NCBI GenBank assembly: GCA_022842185.1
Contig: JALHQB010000021.1
Location: 1 to 60,861 of the forward strand
Direction: 5' to 3'
Length of the DNA stretch: 60,861 nt
DNA from: Acetobacteraceae bacterium
Lineage (GTDB): Bacteria > Pseudomonadota > Alphaproteobacteria > Acetobacterales > Acetobacteraceae
A program made the translations under genes and the position numbers. The notes below the pieces were generated by a model. That model had not been told where the DNA came from, made no database searches, and saw only the letters and a list, made by a program, of their open reading frames with translations. Shown here piece after piece: positions 52,982 to 60,335 of the stretch (the first letter of the stretch is position 1; every line of letters begins with the position of its first letter).

Positions 52982-53645
52982 CCTCGGCCGGCGCACGGGT
53001 GGCGATCACTTCGACCATCAATGGCGGCATGTCGTCGCCGACCCATTGTTCGGATCGAAACACCGCATAACTGCGGGCATCGGCCCAGAAACGGCTGGTG
53101 AAGGTTGCACCGCCGCGGCAGGTCTCGGTGGCCAGCAGGGTTTCCGCGACCTCGGCCGGCGTCACGGTCAGACGGCAGTCCAGGCGGACGCCGAAGCGCA
53201 TCCGGGTCGGATCGCTGGCCGAGCGCATGAGGTCCACCACGCGCGTGGCGCGCCACTGCCCTTCCCCCAGTTCCGGCAGCCGCGCGAGCAGATCGGTACC
53301 GTCGAAGCGCGTCGCGGCCAGCACCTGGCGCAGCCCGGCTGTCGCGACGACCCTTGCACCTTCGGTCGCCACCGCGACGCCGCCAGGGGTGCGCCACAGG
53401 CGGCGCTCGCCTTCTTCCTGCAACAGGATCGCGACGCCCCGGCGGGACCCGAGCCGCAGTAGCAGGGCGGGTTCGCCCTGCGGGGGCTCGGCGGGCTCGG
53501 ATTCCCATTCCGCCTCAGGCTCACCAGAGCCGAAGATGGCTTCGGTCAATGCCGGGGGCAGCAGGGCCGGCGGCAGGATATCATCATGCAGGAACGGCCC
53601 GCAGGCGGCAGGACATAGAAGGCAGAGCAGGGCGGGCCAACGCAT
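52962..53645 (-). CDS. YjbF/GfcB family outer-membrane lipoprotein
   Basis: 227 aa. A lipoprotein signal (LLCLLCPAACG, lipid Cys at 15) is followed by the family core: RRGVAILLQEEGERRLWRTP, GARVVATAGLRQVLAATRFD and LDCRLTVTPAEVAETLLATE. In E. coli, GfcB and YjbF are encoded with GfcD/YjbH and act in group-4 capsule or exopolysaccharide secretion. Here it faces the plus-strand genes from the far side. No yjbG/gfcC homologue was seen. Confidence 0.85.
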   Translation of the reverse strand: MRWPALLCLLCPAACGPFLHDDILPPALLPPALTEAIFGSGEPEAEWESEPAEPPQGEPALLLRLGSRRGVAILLQEEGERRLWRTPGGVAVATEGARVVATAGLRQVLAATRFDGTDLLARLPELGEGQWRATRVVDLMRSASDPTRMRFGVRLDCRLTVTPAEVAETLLATETCRGGATFTSRFWADARSYAVFRSEQWVGDDMPPLMVEVIATRAPAEVMTLPR

Positions 53646-53699
53646 TCCGCGAGAATATCACGGCACGTTGATAAACCCATGGGTGAATTGGAGCACGTC

Positions 53700-53799
53700 A
53701 GGCCTGACGCTCATCGGCCAGCCGCGTGACGATGCTCGATCAAACAAAAGGTGTAGAGCGTTTTGCGCCGGTTCGGTCTGGCGCAAAACGCTCTGACCG
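53700..53799. repeat. Family-2 repeat copy with a perfect right hairpin
   Basis: The link ATGCTCGATCAAACAAAAGG leads to a stem with arms AGAGCGTTTTGCGCC (53755-53769) and GGCGCAAAACGCTCT (53780-53794). The left hairpin is weak here. The copy ends at the TRAP permease stop codon, so it may mark the 3' end of that transcript. Confidence 0.82.
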
Positions 53800-55806
53800 T
53801 CAGGCCGCCCTTGGCCGTTGCAGCACCAGCAAGCCCGCCGCCAGCGCCATCCCGATCCAATGGGGGTACGGGATCAAATCGGTCGCAAAATGCTCGATCA
53901 GCGCGGGGAAAATCATCAGCAACCCGGCCAGCGCCAGCGCCAGGCGTTCCCACACCGCCATCATTCGTCGCCCGTAGCCCTGGGCGGCAGCGGCCAAGGC
54001 GGCAAGTCCGGCGGCGGCCAGCAGCGTCTGCCAGACGACATCGATCCAGGTCATGGTAGGCGTGAAGTTCAACAGCAGGCCGACGCCCTCGGGGTCCGTC
54101 ACGAAGACGAAGGGCATCAGGAAGGCGGGCAGCGTGTATTTCCATGCCTGCAGCGTGGTGCGGTATGGCCCGGCGCCGGTGATCGCCGCGGCGGCGAAGG
54201 GCGACAGCGCGGTGGGTGGCGAGACTTCCGACAGCACCGCGTAGTAGAAGACGAACATATGCGCCGCGTAATCCGGCACGCCGAGCTTCATCAGCGCCGG
54301 CGCGGCCACCACCGCGCAGATGATGTAGGACGCGGTGACCGGCACCGCGAGACCGACCACCCAGACAATCAACGCCGTGTACAGGGCGGTGATGACGATC
54401 GAACCGCCCGCCGCCTGGATGGCGATGTCGCTGAACTTCAGCCCCAACCCGGTCAGCGTGATGATGCCGACGATGATGCCCGCACTGGCGCAGACTGCGG
54501 CGATGCCCACCGCCTGGATGGCGCCGGAGGCCAGCGTCTGGACCAGGCGCCGGGGCCACAATGCGTTCTCCAGCCGGACGAAGGACAGCACCACCGCGAC
54601 GATCATGGCGTAGAGCACCGACAGCGTCGCCGAATACCCCCAGACCATGAACACGACGATCGCGATCAGGGAGGAGAAGTGGAAGCCGTACCGGCGCAAC
54701 AACGTGCGGACCGGTTCCACCGTCATGCCATCCACGGTATCGATGCCGCCGCGCTCGGCGGCGATGCGCTTCTGGTCGAGTTCGACCATGAACAGCAGCG
54801 ACGCATAGTACAGGATGGTCGGGATCACCGCCATCTTCAGCACATCAAGGTAGCCGATCTTCAGATACTCGGCGATCAGAAAGGCCGCGGCGCCAAGCAC
54901 GGGTGGCGAGATGATCGCGCCCAACCCGCCGGCCGCGAGCAACCCGCCGGCATCGTCGGCGCGATAGCCGACCTTCTTCATCATCGGCCAGGCGACGGTG
55001 CCGAGCGTGACAGTCGTCGCCACCCCCGATCCTGACGGTCCGCCGAGAAGGAACGACGACAGCACCACCGTCCGGCCTGCGCTCGCGGCCTTGCCGCCCG
55101 TTGCCGCGAAGGAGAAATCGACGAAGAATTTTCCCGCGCCCGATGCCTGCAGGATGGCGCCATAGATGGTGAACAGGATGATCAGCGTCGCGGACACATC
55201 CACGGCCGTGCCGAATATGCCCTCCAGCGTGATCGTCAGATGGGGGATCAGCCGGTCGGAATCGTAGCCCTGGTGCTGCCAGGGCGAGGGCAGGTGGTTG
55301 CCGAAGAAGCCATAGAGCAGGAAGCAGATGGCAACGAACGGCATCACCGGCCCGGTGGTGCGCCGTGCCGCTTCCAGCACCAGCGCGATCAGCATCCAGC
55401 CGACCACGATGTCCATCGGCTCGGGGAAGATGTAGCGGTCCTGAAGGTCGTCGCCGCCGCTGATCAGATACCAGATGCAATAAACGGCCGCGGCAGCAAG
55501 CGCGACGTCCCACACCATCAGTCGGTTGCGGAAGCGCCGCGCCACCGGGAACAGCACGAAGCCCAGCACCAGCGCGAAGCCGACATGGACGTAGCGCAGG
55601 ATGGTGGTCGGCACGATGTCCCACGCCGCCCACAGGTGAAACAGCGACATCGCAAGCGCGAGCAGCGTGGCACCATGGCCGAGCCAGCCGGTGAACCGGT
55701 TCTGCGCGCCTTCCTCTTCCTCGATCAGCGCCTCGACACGCGCGGCGGTGGCGTCATCGAGCGAATCGGCAGCAGCCTCGGGCGGGAGGTGGTGGGTGGT
55801 GGTCAC
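53800..55806 (-). CDS. TRAP transporter fused permease (DctQM type, TAXI system)
   Basis: 668 aa inner-membrane protein. A short acidic cytoplasmic N-terminus (VEALIEEEEGAQNRFTGWLG) leads to small-subunit-like helices, then the large DctM domain: FLLGGPSGSGVATTVTLGTV, GGLGAIISPPVLGAAAFLIA, and the repeat SEVSPPTALSPFAAAAITGA. The fused 4TM/12TM layout (TIGR02123) goes with TAXI binding proteins, and one lies upstream. It drives Na+/H+-coupled import of an organic acid. Start GTG 55806 has GGAG upstream; no suitable ATG exists. Confidence 0.93.
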   Translation of the reverse strand: MTTTHHLPPEAAADSLDDATAARVEALIEEEEGAQNRFTGWLGHGATLLALAMSLFHLWAAWDIVPTTILRYVHVGFALVLGFVLFPVARRFRNRLMVWDVALAAAAVYCIWYLISGGDDLQDRYIFPEPMDIVVGWMLIALVLEAARRTTGPVMPFVAICFLLYGFFGNHLPSPWQHQGYDSDRLIPHLTITLEGIFGTAVDVSATLIILFTIYGAILQASGAGKFFVDFSFAATGGKAASAGRTVVLSSFLLGGPSGSGVATTVTLGTVAWPMMKKVGYRADDAGGLLAAGGLGAIISPPVLGAAAFLIAEYLKIGYLDVLKMAVIPTILYYASLLFMVELDQKRIAAERGGIDTVDGMTVEPVRTLLRRYGFHFSSLIAIVVFMVWGYSATLSVLYAMIVAVVLSFVRLENALWPRRLVQTLASGAIQAVGIAAVCASAGIIVGIITLTGLGLKFSDIAIQAAGGSIVITALYTALIVWVVGLAVPVTASYIICAVVAAPALMKLGVPDYAAHMFVFYYAVLSEVSPPTALSPFAAAAITGAGPYRTTLQAWKYTLPAFLMPFVFVTDPEGVGLLLNFTPTMTWIDVVWQTLLAAAGLAALAAAAQGYGRRMMAVWERLALALAGLLMIFPALIEHFATDLIPYPHWIGMALAAGLLVLQRPRAA

Positions 55807-55842
55807 TGAGGCTGCTCCGTCAGGGCGTCGCGGTGGCTGAAG

Positions 55843-55990
55843 GTTGGAGGGGCGCTGCCCCTCCAAACCACCCCGCCAGGAGCCAATAGGCTCCTGGACC
55901 GCGATCACTTGGTGTCCGGCACCAATTCAGGATGTCCAGAGGCCTTTGGGCCTTTGGGGGGGAGGTCCGGAGGGGGCAAGGCCCCCTCCG
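55843..55990. repeat. Family-1 repeat, complete copy between two TRAP genes
   Basis: Arm A: GGAGGGGC-GCTGCCCCTCC, AAACCACCCCGCCAGG, and a CCAGGAGCC/GGCTCCTGG stem. Arm B: CCAGAGGCC-TTTG-GGCCTTTGG and then GGAGGGGGC/GCCCCCTCC. It fills the gap between the TAXI binding protein gene and the fused permease gene, so within one operon the transcript carries this large folded element. Confidence 0.85.
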
Positions 55991-55997
55991 TCTTACT

Positions 55998-56972
55998 TCA
56001 GAGCGTCGCGCCCTGCGCCTTCCAGAACGCCTCGGCCGCCGGGTGCCAAGGCACGCCGGCCGCGGCGGTTTTCTGCCCGGTCAGGACAAAGTCGCGTGCG
56101 GCGGAATGGACGCGCGCCCAATCTTCCCGATTGCCCCAGGTGATCTCAAGGATCTTGGTCACCAGCTCGGCGGGCATGTCCTCACGCACCGCCATGATGT
56201 TGCCGACCGACATCTGCTTGTTGGGCGTGGTCTGGCCCGGATAGGTGCCGGCGGGAATCGTCTCGGCGAAATAGACCGGCCCGTACTTCTCGACGATCTT
56301 CGGGATGAACTCGTCATGATCGATCATCACGAGTTGCACGCCCGGCGTCGCGCCCAGATCGGTGATCGCGCTGGTCGGCACGCCGGAGACGAAGAAGTAG
56401 GCATCGAGCTTGCCGTCCTTGATCGCGTTGGTGCTCTCGGCGGGGGACAGACGCTCACGCGCGCGGAAGTCCTTGTCGCGGTCAAGGCCGGCGCCTTCGA
56501 TCAGGCGGAAGGCCATGACTTCGGTCGCCGAACCCGGCGCGCCGGTGGACACGCGCTTGCCCTTGAGGTCGGCCATGGTGCGGATGCCGGTCGAAGCCAC
56601 CGTCACCACCTGCATGCGATTGGTGTAGAGCACCGAAATCGCTCGCGCCGGCACGGCACGACCGCGAAAGCGATCAACCCCGCGGAGGGCGTCGACCGCC
56701 GCATCAACCTGCGTGATGGCAATGCCGACCCGGTTCGCACCGAGAAGTTGCATGTTGGCGACGGAACCACCCGTCACCTCGACTGTCGCGCTCATGCCTG
56801 GAATACCGCGCGACAGGTAGTTGGCCAGCGCACCACCGAGTGGATAGTAGACGCCGCCAGTCGTGCCGGTGGCGATGGCCAACTGCTGCGTCGCCTGCGC
56901 CCGCGCAAGCCCTGGCAGGGCAACTGCTCCAGCCGCGGCCACCATGATGCTTCGACGTGAAATCCCAGACAT
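55998..56972 (-). CDS. TAXI family TRAP solute-binding protein
   Basis: 324 aa periplasmic receptor. A twin-Arg-like signal (ISRRSIMVAAAGAVALPGLA) precedes the TAXI core: LAIATGTTGGVYYPLGGALA, EVTGGSVANMQLLGANRVGI, GKRVSTGAPGSATEVMAFRL. Closest families bind glutamate, alpha-ketoglutarate or other dicarboxylates; the ligand is not set. GGAGGAG lies 8 bases before the ATG. It is the first gene of the unit with the fused permease; a family-1 repeat separates them, perhaps giving the receptor higher expression. Confidence 0.94.
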   Translation of the reverse strand: MSGISRRSIMVAAAGAVALPGLARAQATQQLAIATGTTGGVYYPLGGALANYLSRGIPGMSATVEVTGGSVANMQLLGANRVGIAITQVDAAVDALRGVDRFRGRAVPARAISVLYTNRMQVVTVASTGIRTMADLKGKRVSTGAPGSATEVMAFRLIEGAGLDRDKDFRARERLSPAESTNAIKDGKLDAYFFVSGVPTSAITDLGATPGVQLVMIDHDEFIPKIVEKYGPVYFAETIPAGTYPGQTTPNKQMSVGNIMAVREDMPAELVTKILEITWGNREDWARVHSAARDFVLTGQKTAAAGVPWHPAAEAFWKAQGATL

Positions 56973-57119
56973 AATTTGCTCCTCCGCATTATTGGACCGA
57001 ACCGTTCACACATACGCGCGGCTGGCGCGTTCTTTAAGCCCGCACCGTTGATCCAACGCAAGTCCGTGAGGCAACGTGCCATGGTACTGTCGTGCCGCAG
57101 TCCGCTGGAGGAACCAACC

Positions 57120-57818
57120 ATGCCCGGCCTCACCGCCCGAGACCTGATGACACCCGACGTCGTGACCGTACCGCCGGAAACCCCGGTCATGGCCATGGCG
57201 CGACTTCTTGCCGATCGTGGAATTTCCGCGGTGCCCGTGGTGGATGCCGCCGGCGCGGTGCTCGGCATCGTCACTGAAGCCGACCTGATCCGTCGCCTCG
57301 CGGGGGAGGAAGACAAGCCGTCATCGTGGTTCGGTGCGTTGTTCGCCGACCCGGCGCGCCAGGCGGAGCGGTTCGCCCGCACCCATGGCGTGACCGCGAA
57401 GGATCTCATGACCGAGAAGGTGGTGTCGGTCGCACCCGATACCGTCGCCGCCCACATCGCACGCATGATGGAAGAACAGAAGGTCCGTCGCGTGGTGGTA
57501 CTGGAAGGCGACAAGCTGAAGGGCATTGTCAGCCGCGCCGACCTGCTGCGCGCGCTGGTCGCGCCGGCGCATGAGGATGCCGAACTGTCAGATGAACGCC
57601 TGCGCCGGGCGATCATGGCCGCGATGAAGAAGGAACCCTGGACCGACACCTTCTACACCATGGTCGAGGTGCATGAAGGCGTCGTCACTTTCCACGGGTT
57701 CCGTCGGTCGGACACGGTCCAGAAGGCGCTGCGCGTGCTGACGGAAAACATCCCCGGCGTGAAATCCGTGGTCGACGAAACCCAGCCCATGCCGGTCTTC
57801 ATCTACGGCGCGGTCTGA
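57120..57818 (+). CDS. CBS-CBS-BON domain protein
   Basis: 232 aa cytoplasmic protein. CBS 1 (about 7-62: DLMTPDVVTVPPETPVMAMA, GISAVPVVDAAGAVLGIVTE), CBS 2 (about 93-148: DLMTEKVVSVAPDTVAAHIA, KLKGIVSRADLLRAL) and a C-terminal BON domain (VHEGVVTFHGFRRSDTVQKA, IPGVKSVVDE). CBS pairs bind adenine nucleotides; BON domains contact lipid or protein. Such proteins are induced in stress in several alphaproteobacteria. GGAGGAA precedes the ATG at 57120. A strong hairpin follows 9 bases after the stop. Confidence 0.92.
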   Translation: MPGLTARDLMTPDVVTVPPETPVMAMARLLADRGISAVPVVDAAGAVLGIVTEADLIRRLAGEEDKPSSWFGALFADPARQAERFARTHGVTAKDLMTEKVVSVAPDTVAAHIARMMEEQKVRRVVVLEGDKLKGIVSRADLLRALVAPAHEDAELSDERLRRAIMAAMKKEPWTDTFYTMVEVHEGVVTFHGFRRSDTVQKALRVLTENIPGVKSVVDETQPMPVFIYGAV

Positions 57819-57827
57819 GAGCTTGTT

Positions 57828-57855
57828 TGAGAATGCGCCACGGGGCGCATTCTCA
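57828..57855. terminator. Perfect 12 bp hairpin after the CBS-BON gene
   Basis: Arms TGAGAATGCGCC and GGCGCATTCTCA around ACGG, 9 bases after the stop codon. It has the position and stability of an intrinsic terminator, but no U-run follows, so it may end transcription with Rho or protect the 3' end. Confidence 0.55.
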
Positions 57856-57960
57856 TGTGGTGCCCTTCCCGGTCGGCCCCGATGATCGACATCGGGCCGC
57901 ATGAGCACGCAGGGGGTCATGCGATGGCAGAGACGATGCCATCGCCCTCGAAGCCCCGTT

Positions 57961-58060
57961 TCGCGTCTGACTGGAATCAGTCAGGCGCGTGAAGATGCTC
58001 GCTCAAACAAAGGCATAGAGCGTTTTGCGCCAGTACGGTCTGGCGCAAAACGCTCTAGGA
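57961..58060. repeat. Family-2 repeat, best preserved copy
   Basis: Left hairpin CGTCTGACTG-GAAT-CAGTCAGGCG (57963-57986), link GAAGATGCTCGCTCAAACAA, right hairpin with arms TAGAGCGTTTTGCGCCA (58016-58032) and TGGCGCAAAACGCTCTA (58041-58057): 17 bp perfect pairing around an 8-base loop. Lies between the CBS-BON gene and the transglutaminase-like gene, which are on the same strand. Confidence 0.88.
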
Positions 58061-58113
58061 TGCTGCGCGGCCAAAGCAAAGCGGCTGCGCAGTTTACCCG
58101 GGGAATTCGCCGC

Positions 58114-59100
58114 ATGGCCCGCGTCCGCATCCGCCATCTCACGCGCTATGACTACCGCACCCCCGTCGGGCTCACGCAGCATCGCCTGATGGTTCGCCCG
58201 CGTGACAGCCATGACCTGCGCCTGCATGACGCAACGCTGTTCGTTTCGCCGACGCCGATGAACATCCGCTGGGCGCATGACGTCTTCGGCAATTCGGTCT
58301 GCCTGATGGATTGGGCGGCGGATACGCTGACCGATCATCTTGAAATCGTCTCGAAGCTGGATCTCACCCACTATCCCGCGGGGCCGGAACTGCCACAGGC
58401 AACGCTGGACCCGGGGGTGGAGGTCTTTCCCTTCTCCTATGGGGCGGAGGAAGCCCCGGACCTCGCCCGGCTGCGCGAACGCCATTTGCCCGACCCGTAT
58501 CGCCGCGTGGACGCCTGGGCGCGGCGCTTCCTGTCACAGGAGGAACCGACCCATACGCTGCCGATGCTCGAGGCGATGACGCGCGCGATACGCGATGAGT
58601 TCACCTACGAGTCCCGCGACGCCGAAGGCACCAACACGCCCATCGCCACGCTGGAGAGCGGGCGCGGGGCGTGCCGCGACTTCACCCTGCTGATGATGGA
58701 GGCGGTCCGAAGCCTCGGCCTCGCCGCCCGCTTCGTCACCGGCTATCTGTATGAGGCGAACGGACAGGGCGCGGTCGGCGGGGGCGCGACACATGCCTGG
58801 TGCGCTATCTATGTGCCCGGTGCAGGCTGGGTGGAATACGACCCGACGAACGGCCTGGTGGCCGGCGAGAATCTGATCCGCGTCGGTGCCACGCGCACGC
58901 CGGACCAGGCCGTGCCCGTCGGCGGCGGGTATTTCGGCGAGGCCGATGCCTTTGTCGGCCTGACAGTCGATGTCACGGTACATGTCGGCGACGACCCCCC
59001 GGCGGTCCTTGAACCGGCGGAGGAAGCGCCGCCCCTCCCCGATCCCGACCCCGAGCCGGAGGACGTCGTGGAGGCGCCCGAGCAACCCGCCCCGCCGTGA
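58114..59100 (+). CDS. Transglutaminase-like cysteine protease family protein
   Basis: 328 aa. N-terminal Bact_transglu_N domain (RIRHLTRYDYRTPVGLTQHR, NIRWAHDVFGNSVCLMDW). The catalytic triad is visible: Cys in ESGRGACRDFTLLMMEAVRS, His in ATHAWCAIYVPGAGW, and Asp in VEYDPTNG. A Pro/Glu-rich tail ends the protein. Such proteins may cleave or cross-link peptides and are often found in alphaproteobacteria with an alpha-E protein, which is absent here. ATG at 58114 was chosen because it starts the N-domain. Confidence 0.92.
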   Translation: MARVRIRHLTRYDYRTPVGLTQHRLMVRPRDSHDLRLHDATLFVSPTPMNIRWAHDVFGNSVCLMDWAADTLTDHLEIVSKLDLTHYPAGPELPQATLDPGVEVFPFSYGAEEAPDLARLRERHLPDPYRRVDAWARRFLSQEEPTHTLPMLEAMTRAIRDEFTYESRDAEGTNTPIATLESGRGACRDFTLLMMEAVRSLGLAARFVTGYLYEANGQGAVGGGATHAWCAIYVPGAGWVEYDPTNGLVAGENLIRVGATRTPDQAVPVGGGYFGEADAFVGLTVDVTVHVGDDPPAVLEPAEEAPPLPDPDPEPEDVVEAPEQPAPP

Positions 59101-59103
59101 GGA

Positions 59104-59688
59104 TCAGGCGGCGACAGGCACCGCGACGCCAACCAGCGCATCCCGCGTAACCAGGGCCGCCAGGCGCGTCGCGTCCCAGCCTTCCGTGCCCGCGGGCCGC
59201 ATCGGCAGCACCATCCAGCGGTAATCCGCCGTGCTGTCCACCACGCGCACCTCGACCGTATCCGGCAGGTTCAGGCCCCATTCGGCCAGCACCTGGCGCG
59301 GTTCACGCACGGCGCGCGACCGATAGGCGAAGGATTTGTACCAGTTGGGCGGATACCCCAGCACCGCGCGCGGATAGCAGGAGCACAGCGTGCAGACGAC
59401 CAGGTGGTGGCGGCCCGGCGCGTTCTCCAGCACGCCAAGCGGCGGGGCGCCGGCCATGGACACGCCCATCTCCTCGGCGGCCGCGCGGCCGTCTGACAGC
59501 AGCAGCGCGCGGTAGGCGGGATCGGTCCAGGCGCGGGCGACCATGCGGGCGCCGGTCTCGGGGCTGGCCTTGTCGGTATTGGCCTGACGCTCGGCCACCT
59601 CGGCCTCGGTCACAATGCCGCGGGCGACGAGCGCGGCCATCAGGCGGTCGAGCAGCGCGATGCTGTCGGGACGCGGGGGGGCGGCCAT
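59104..59688 (-). CDS. Nitrile hydratase alpha / thiocyanate hydrolase gamma-like subunit (cobalt type)
   Basis: 194 aa metal-binding chain. The claw motif V-C99-T-L-C102-S103-C104 holds the active-site metal; Thr after the first Cys marks the cobalt type (iron enzymes have Ser). CYPRAVLGYPPNWYKSFAYR and VVDSTADYRWMVLPMRP are conserved. The enzyme hydrates nitriles to amides, or thiocyanate in the related hydrolase. The ATG at 59686-59688 lies 2 bases after the preceding stop. Third in an operon of split beta and alpha genes. Confidence 0.92.
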   Translation of the reverse strand: MAAPPRPDSIALLDRLMAALVARGIVTEAEVAERQANTDKASPETGARMVARAWTDPAYRALLLSDGRAAAEEMGVSMAGAPPLGVLENAPGRHHLVVCTLCSCYPRAVLGYPPNWYKSFAYRSRAVREPRQVLAEWGLNLPDTVEVRVVDSTADYRWMVLPMRPAGTEGWDATRLAALVTRDALVGVAVPVAA

Positions 59689-59690
59689 GG

Positions 59691-60002
59691 TCAGGCCTCC
59701 TGCTTGATCGGGTGGGGTTCCAGCCAGTGCTCGAAGACCTCGACCATCACGGTGTCGCCGGCCTTGCCTTCCTGCCAGAGCGGTTCCTGCGCGAACAGCA
59801 CATGGTACAATGTGCGCTTCGGCGCCGGCTTGGCGAAGGCGAGATCCTCGGGGTTGGCGAAGGCGCCAAGCGGGCGCACCACCGTGCCGGTGCGGCCGCG
59901 GATGTAATGCGGCGTGCGGATGTGGCAGGGGCCACGGCGTTCCGGCCAGTCATCCTTCACGCGCACCGTGGCGCCGGCGGCAAAACGGGGCATCTCGCTC
60001 AT
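59691..60002 (-). CDS. Nitrile hydratase beta, C-terminal half as a separate chain (SCNase alpha-like)
   Basis: 103 aa. GATVRVKDDWPERRGPCHIR, TPHYIRGRTGTVVRPLGAFA and LYHVLFAQEPLWQEG form the SH3-like barrel that is the C-terminal half of nitrile hydratase beta (usual H-[TI]-R-x-P-x-Y-x-R-G motif, with the active-site Arg). A full beta subunit has about 210-230 aa in one chain. It starts by ATGA overlap with the N-terminal half gene (59999-60002), in another frame. Confidence 0.9.
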   Translation of the reverse strand: MSEMPRFAAGATVRVKDDWPERRGPCHIRTPHYIRGRTGTVVRPLGAFANPEDLAFAKPAPKRTLYHVLFAQEPLWQEGKAGDTVMVEVFEHWLEPHPIKQEA

Positions 60003-60292
60003 CGCAGGTCGCCCTCCTCGACCTGGCCCTTTTCGACCATCAGCAGCGCGATCGAGCGCAGCCAGCGTTCGTAATAGCCAAGCGCGAAATACTCCGATTC
60101 GGGAATGCTTTCGATGCCGCGACGGAGTTCATCCACCGTCATCAGCTTCTTCTGCGCCAGGATCTGGCGCAACGCATCGACCTTCTTGCCGAAGGCGTCC
60201 GGCGGAACCTCGTCATGTTCCACCGGCGTGCAGTGGAATCGCGCGGCACCGCCGATGTCGTGGATCGCGGGGATGGGCGTGTCATCGGGCAT
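59999..60292 (-). CDS. Nitrile hydratase beta, N-terminal half as a separate chain (SCNase beta-like)
   Basis: 97 aa. AIHDIGGAARFHCTPVEHDE matches the I-H-D-x-G-G start of nitrile hydratase beta; MTVDELRRGIESIPESEYFA and GYYERWLRSIALLMVEKG match its helical region, with the Arg of the active site in LRRGIE. An activator protein (P14K/P15K type) has a related fold, but the IHDIGG start favours the beta chain. The start codon ATG is at 60290-60292; the stop overlaps the following gene by 4 bp. Confidence 0.87.
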   Translation of the reverse strand: MPDDTPIPAIHDIGGAARFHCTPVEHDEVPPDAFGKKVDALRQILAQKKLMTVDELRRGIESIPESEYFALGYYERWLRSIALLMVEKGQVEEGDLR

Positions 60293-60335
60293 GCCGGAAG
60301 GCTAGGCCGGCTGGCGGCGCGCCGTCCAGCGCGTG

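Noticed and set aside
59691..60292. A single beta gene broken by frameshift
   Set aside because: The second half has its own ATG in an ATGA overlap, both halves are intact, and three-chain relatives are known. Kept as the main alternative to test.
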